Part shown: positions 19,481-20,112 of the stretch, piece by piece
How positions within the stretch are numbered: position 1 is the stretch's first letter
How the letters are laid out: every line of letters starts with the position of its first letter
Origin: a virus
Strand: one strand, 5' to 3'
IMG/VR virus record: IMGVR_UViG_3300034630_000008
Coordinates: 1-20,112 of that record
DNA: 20,112 bases
Notes under the pieces: generated by a model
Seen by the model: the letters and a program-made list of their open reading frames with translations, nothing else
Databases searched by the model: none
Told to the model about the DNA's origin: nothing
Position numbers and translations under genes: made by a program

Positions 19481-20112
19481 GGTCAAGCGCCGGCCGGCGA
19501 GCGGCGATCGAAAAGAATCCCTGCACTGGCATTAGCCGCCTCTACACCGGATCGCGCAAGGAAAGCGTCTGGACGCCGGAGTTGATCGCGCTGTTTCGGG
19601 CCAAGGCGAAAGCTCACATGCTCCTCGCCTTCGAAATGGCGATACACACCGGCCAGCGCCAGGGCGACCTGCTATCCCTCACCTGGAAGCAGTACGACGG
19701 AACCCACCTATCATTTGACCAAGGCAAGACAAAGAAGCGCGTTCGAGTGAAAGTCCACAGCAAGCTCAAGGCCATGATCGACGCCCTACCAAGGGACAAG
19801 ATGCGAATCGTGAACAACTCGCGCGGCCGGCCCTGGACGAAGGACGGCTTCAAGACGTCGTCGGCGAAAGAGTGCGCCAGGCTGAATAAGGAAAGCCAAG
19901 ACGTGAAGATCGAGGGAGTGACATTCCACGATCTGCGCGGAACGTTCATCACCGAACGGCAGCGAGAAGGATCAACGACAGAGCAGATCGCGTCGATCAC
20001 CGGACACTCGATTGCCGAGGTAGGCAGAGTGCTTGAGAAGCACTACCTGGCGACGGATCAGCAGACCAGCGATGCTGTCATTCTGCGGATGGAAAGAACA
20101 TCAGGAGAATGA
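19458..20112 (+). pseudogene. int: Tyrosine-recombinase integrase with internal deletion
   Basis: The catalytic domain is complete: Arg in HTGQRQGDLL, Lys in the beta-hairpin DQGKTKKRVR, H-x-x-R in TFHDLRGTF, His in TGHSIAEV, and the nucleophile Tyr in LEKHYLAT. Upstream, GTG 19458 begins VKLKGIYKVKRRPASG, the usual N-terminus of this integrase type, but the frame is then lost at about 19500-19510 and picks up at IEKNPCTGISRLYTGSRKES in frame with the catalytic part. The arm-binding and core-binding region, on the order of 130 residues, is missing. An internal ATG 19582 would give a 176-residue catalytic fragment. Without the deleted domain, site-specific recombination is unlikely. Confidence 0.85.

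Larger units (their letters stand above)
388..20112. mobile_element. Defective tailed-phage prophage integrated at tRNA-Arg(TCT); right end beyond the window
   Basis: The left boundary is a displaced 3' half of a tRNA-Arg on the minus strand. The right side ends with an integrase reading outward. This orientation is what integration into a tRNA 3' end gives: the scrap stays at the distal end, while the phage copy rebuilds the tRNA next to the integrase. Modules between are lysis, tail, head-tail joining, repressor, and early/recombination genes. Terminase, portal, protease and capsid genes are absent, and several genes are truncated or frameshifted, so the element is not expected to make particles by itself. 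The right attachment site is not in the window. Confidence 0.88.

Noticed and set aside
1-20112. CRISPR array, rRNA, complete tRNA, or transposase
   Set aside because: No regularly spaced repeats, no rRNA-like sequence, no complete tRNA and no transposase frame or insertion-sequence ends were seen.
1-20112. Gene transfer agent instead of a prophage
   Set aside because: The tRNA attachment fragment, integrase, repressor/operators and Bet module indicate an integrated temperate phage; the order and the missing capsid genes do not fit a gene transfer agent cluster.

Overview
The window is a decayed tailed-phage (siphovirus-like) prophage in an alphaproteobacterial chromosome, most likely a rhizobial one (Sinorhizobium, Rhizobium or Mesorhizobium type). 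Grounds: high GC with GC-rich wobble positions, dense ATGA/TGATG gene overlaps, and phage families common in rhizobia (GH108 endolysin, Gp157, Bet, HK97 gp10, Mu F-like protein, tail tube, tail chaperone). This is recognition by eye; no database search was run.

Layout: positions 1-255 hold a small host gene. Positions 388-436 hold the 3' half of a tRNA-Arg(TCT) on the minus strand, the displaced copy expected at the left attachment site. From there to the integrase at the right edge (stop at 20112) everything is prophage. The restored tRNA should lie just beyond the window. Positions 440-2560 are leftward cargo: two membrane proteins, one exported protein and a C-terminal scrap of an ATP-dependent DNA ligase. 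Positions 2631-4255 are a leftward lysis cassette: endolysin with a late frameshift, overlapping Rz/Rz1-like pair, coiled-coil membrane protein. Positions 4290-6290 mix rightward accessory genes (two small membrane proteins, a SAM methyltransferase) with small leftward genes and two leftward terminators. Positions 6287-11986 are the leftward head-tail operon: truncated connector, head-closure protein, Mu F-like protein, HK97 gp10-like protein, tail terminator, tail tube, tail chaperones and the first ~40 codons of a tape measure protein. Rightward genes are set into it at 6724, 8738 and 10550. Positions 11987-14160 are the control region: repressor, four related operators (GGT-N9-ACC) and a MerR/DUF433-DUF5615 toxin-antitoxin pair. 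Positions 14201-20112 are a rightward early operon: small proteins, an RHH protein, Gp157, Bet, an HNH-type protein, and the integrase.

The phage is almost certainly defective. No terminase, portal, protease or major capsid gene is present. The operon that should carry them begins with a connector gene that has lost its N-terminus and now abuts the repressor's divergent promoter. The tape measure gene is fused out of frame to the tail end of an FkbM-type methyltransferase, which itself has an in-frame TAG. The integrase has lost its middle, the endolysin has a one-base frameshift before its membrane anchor, and the small gene before the integrase has a frameshift in a run of seven C.

What looks intact is the repressor/operator circuit, the toxin-antitoxin pair, the accessory genes and most of the early operon. 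The most useful observations are the shared operator-promoter geometry, the probable -1 frameshift in the tail chaperone gene, the opposite-strand genes inside the late operon (especially the membrane protein with a tandemly repeated Gly/Phe linker), and the deletion junctions.
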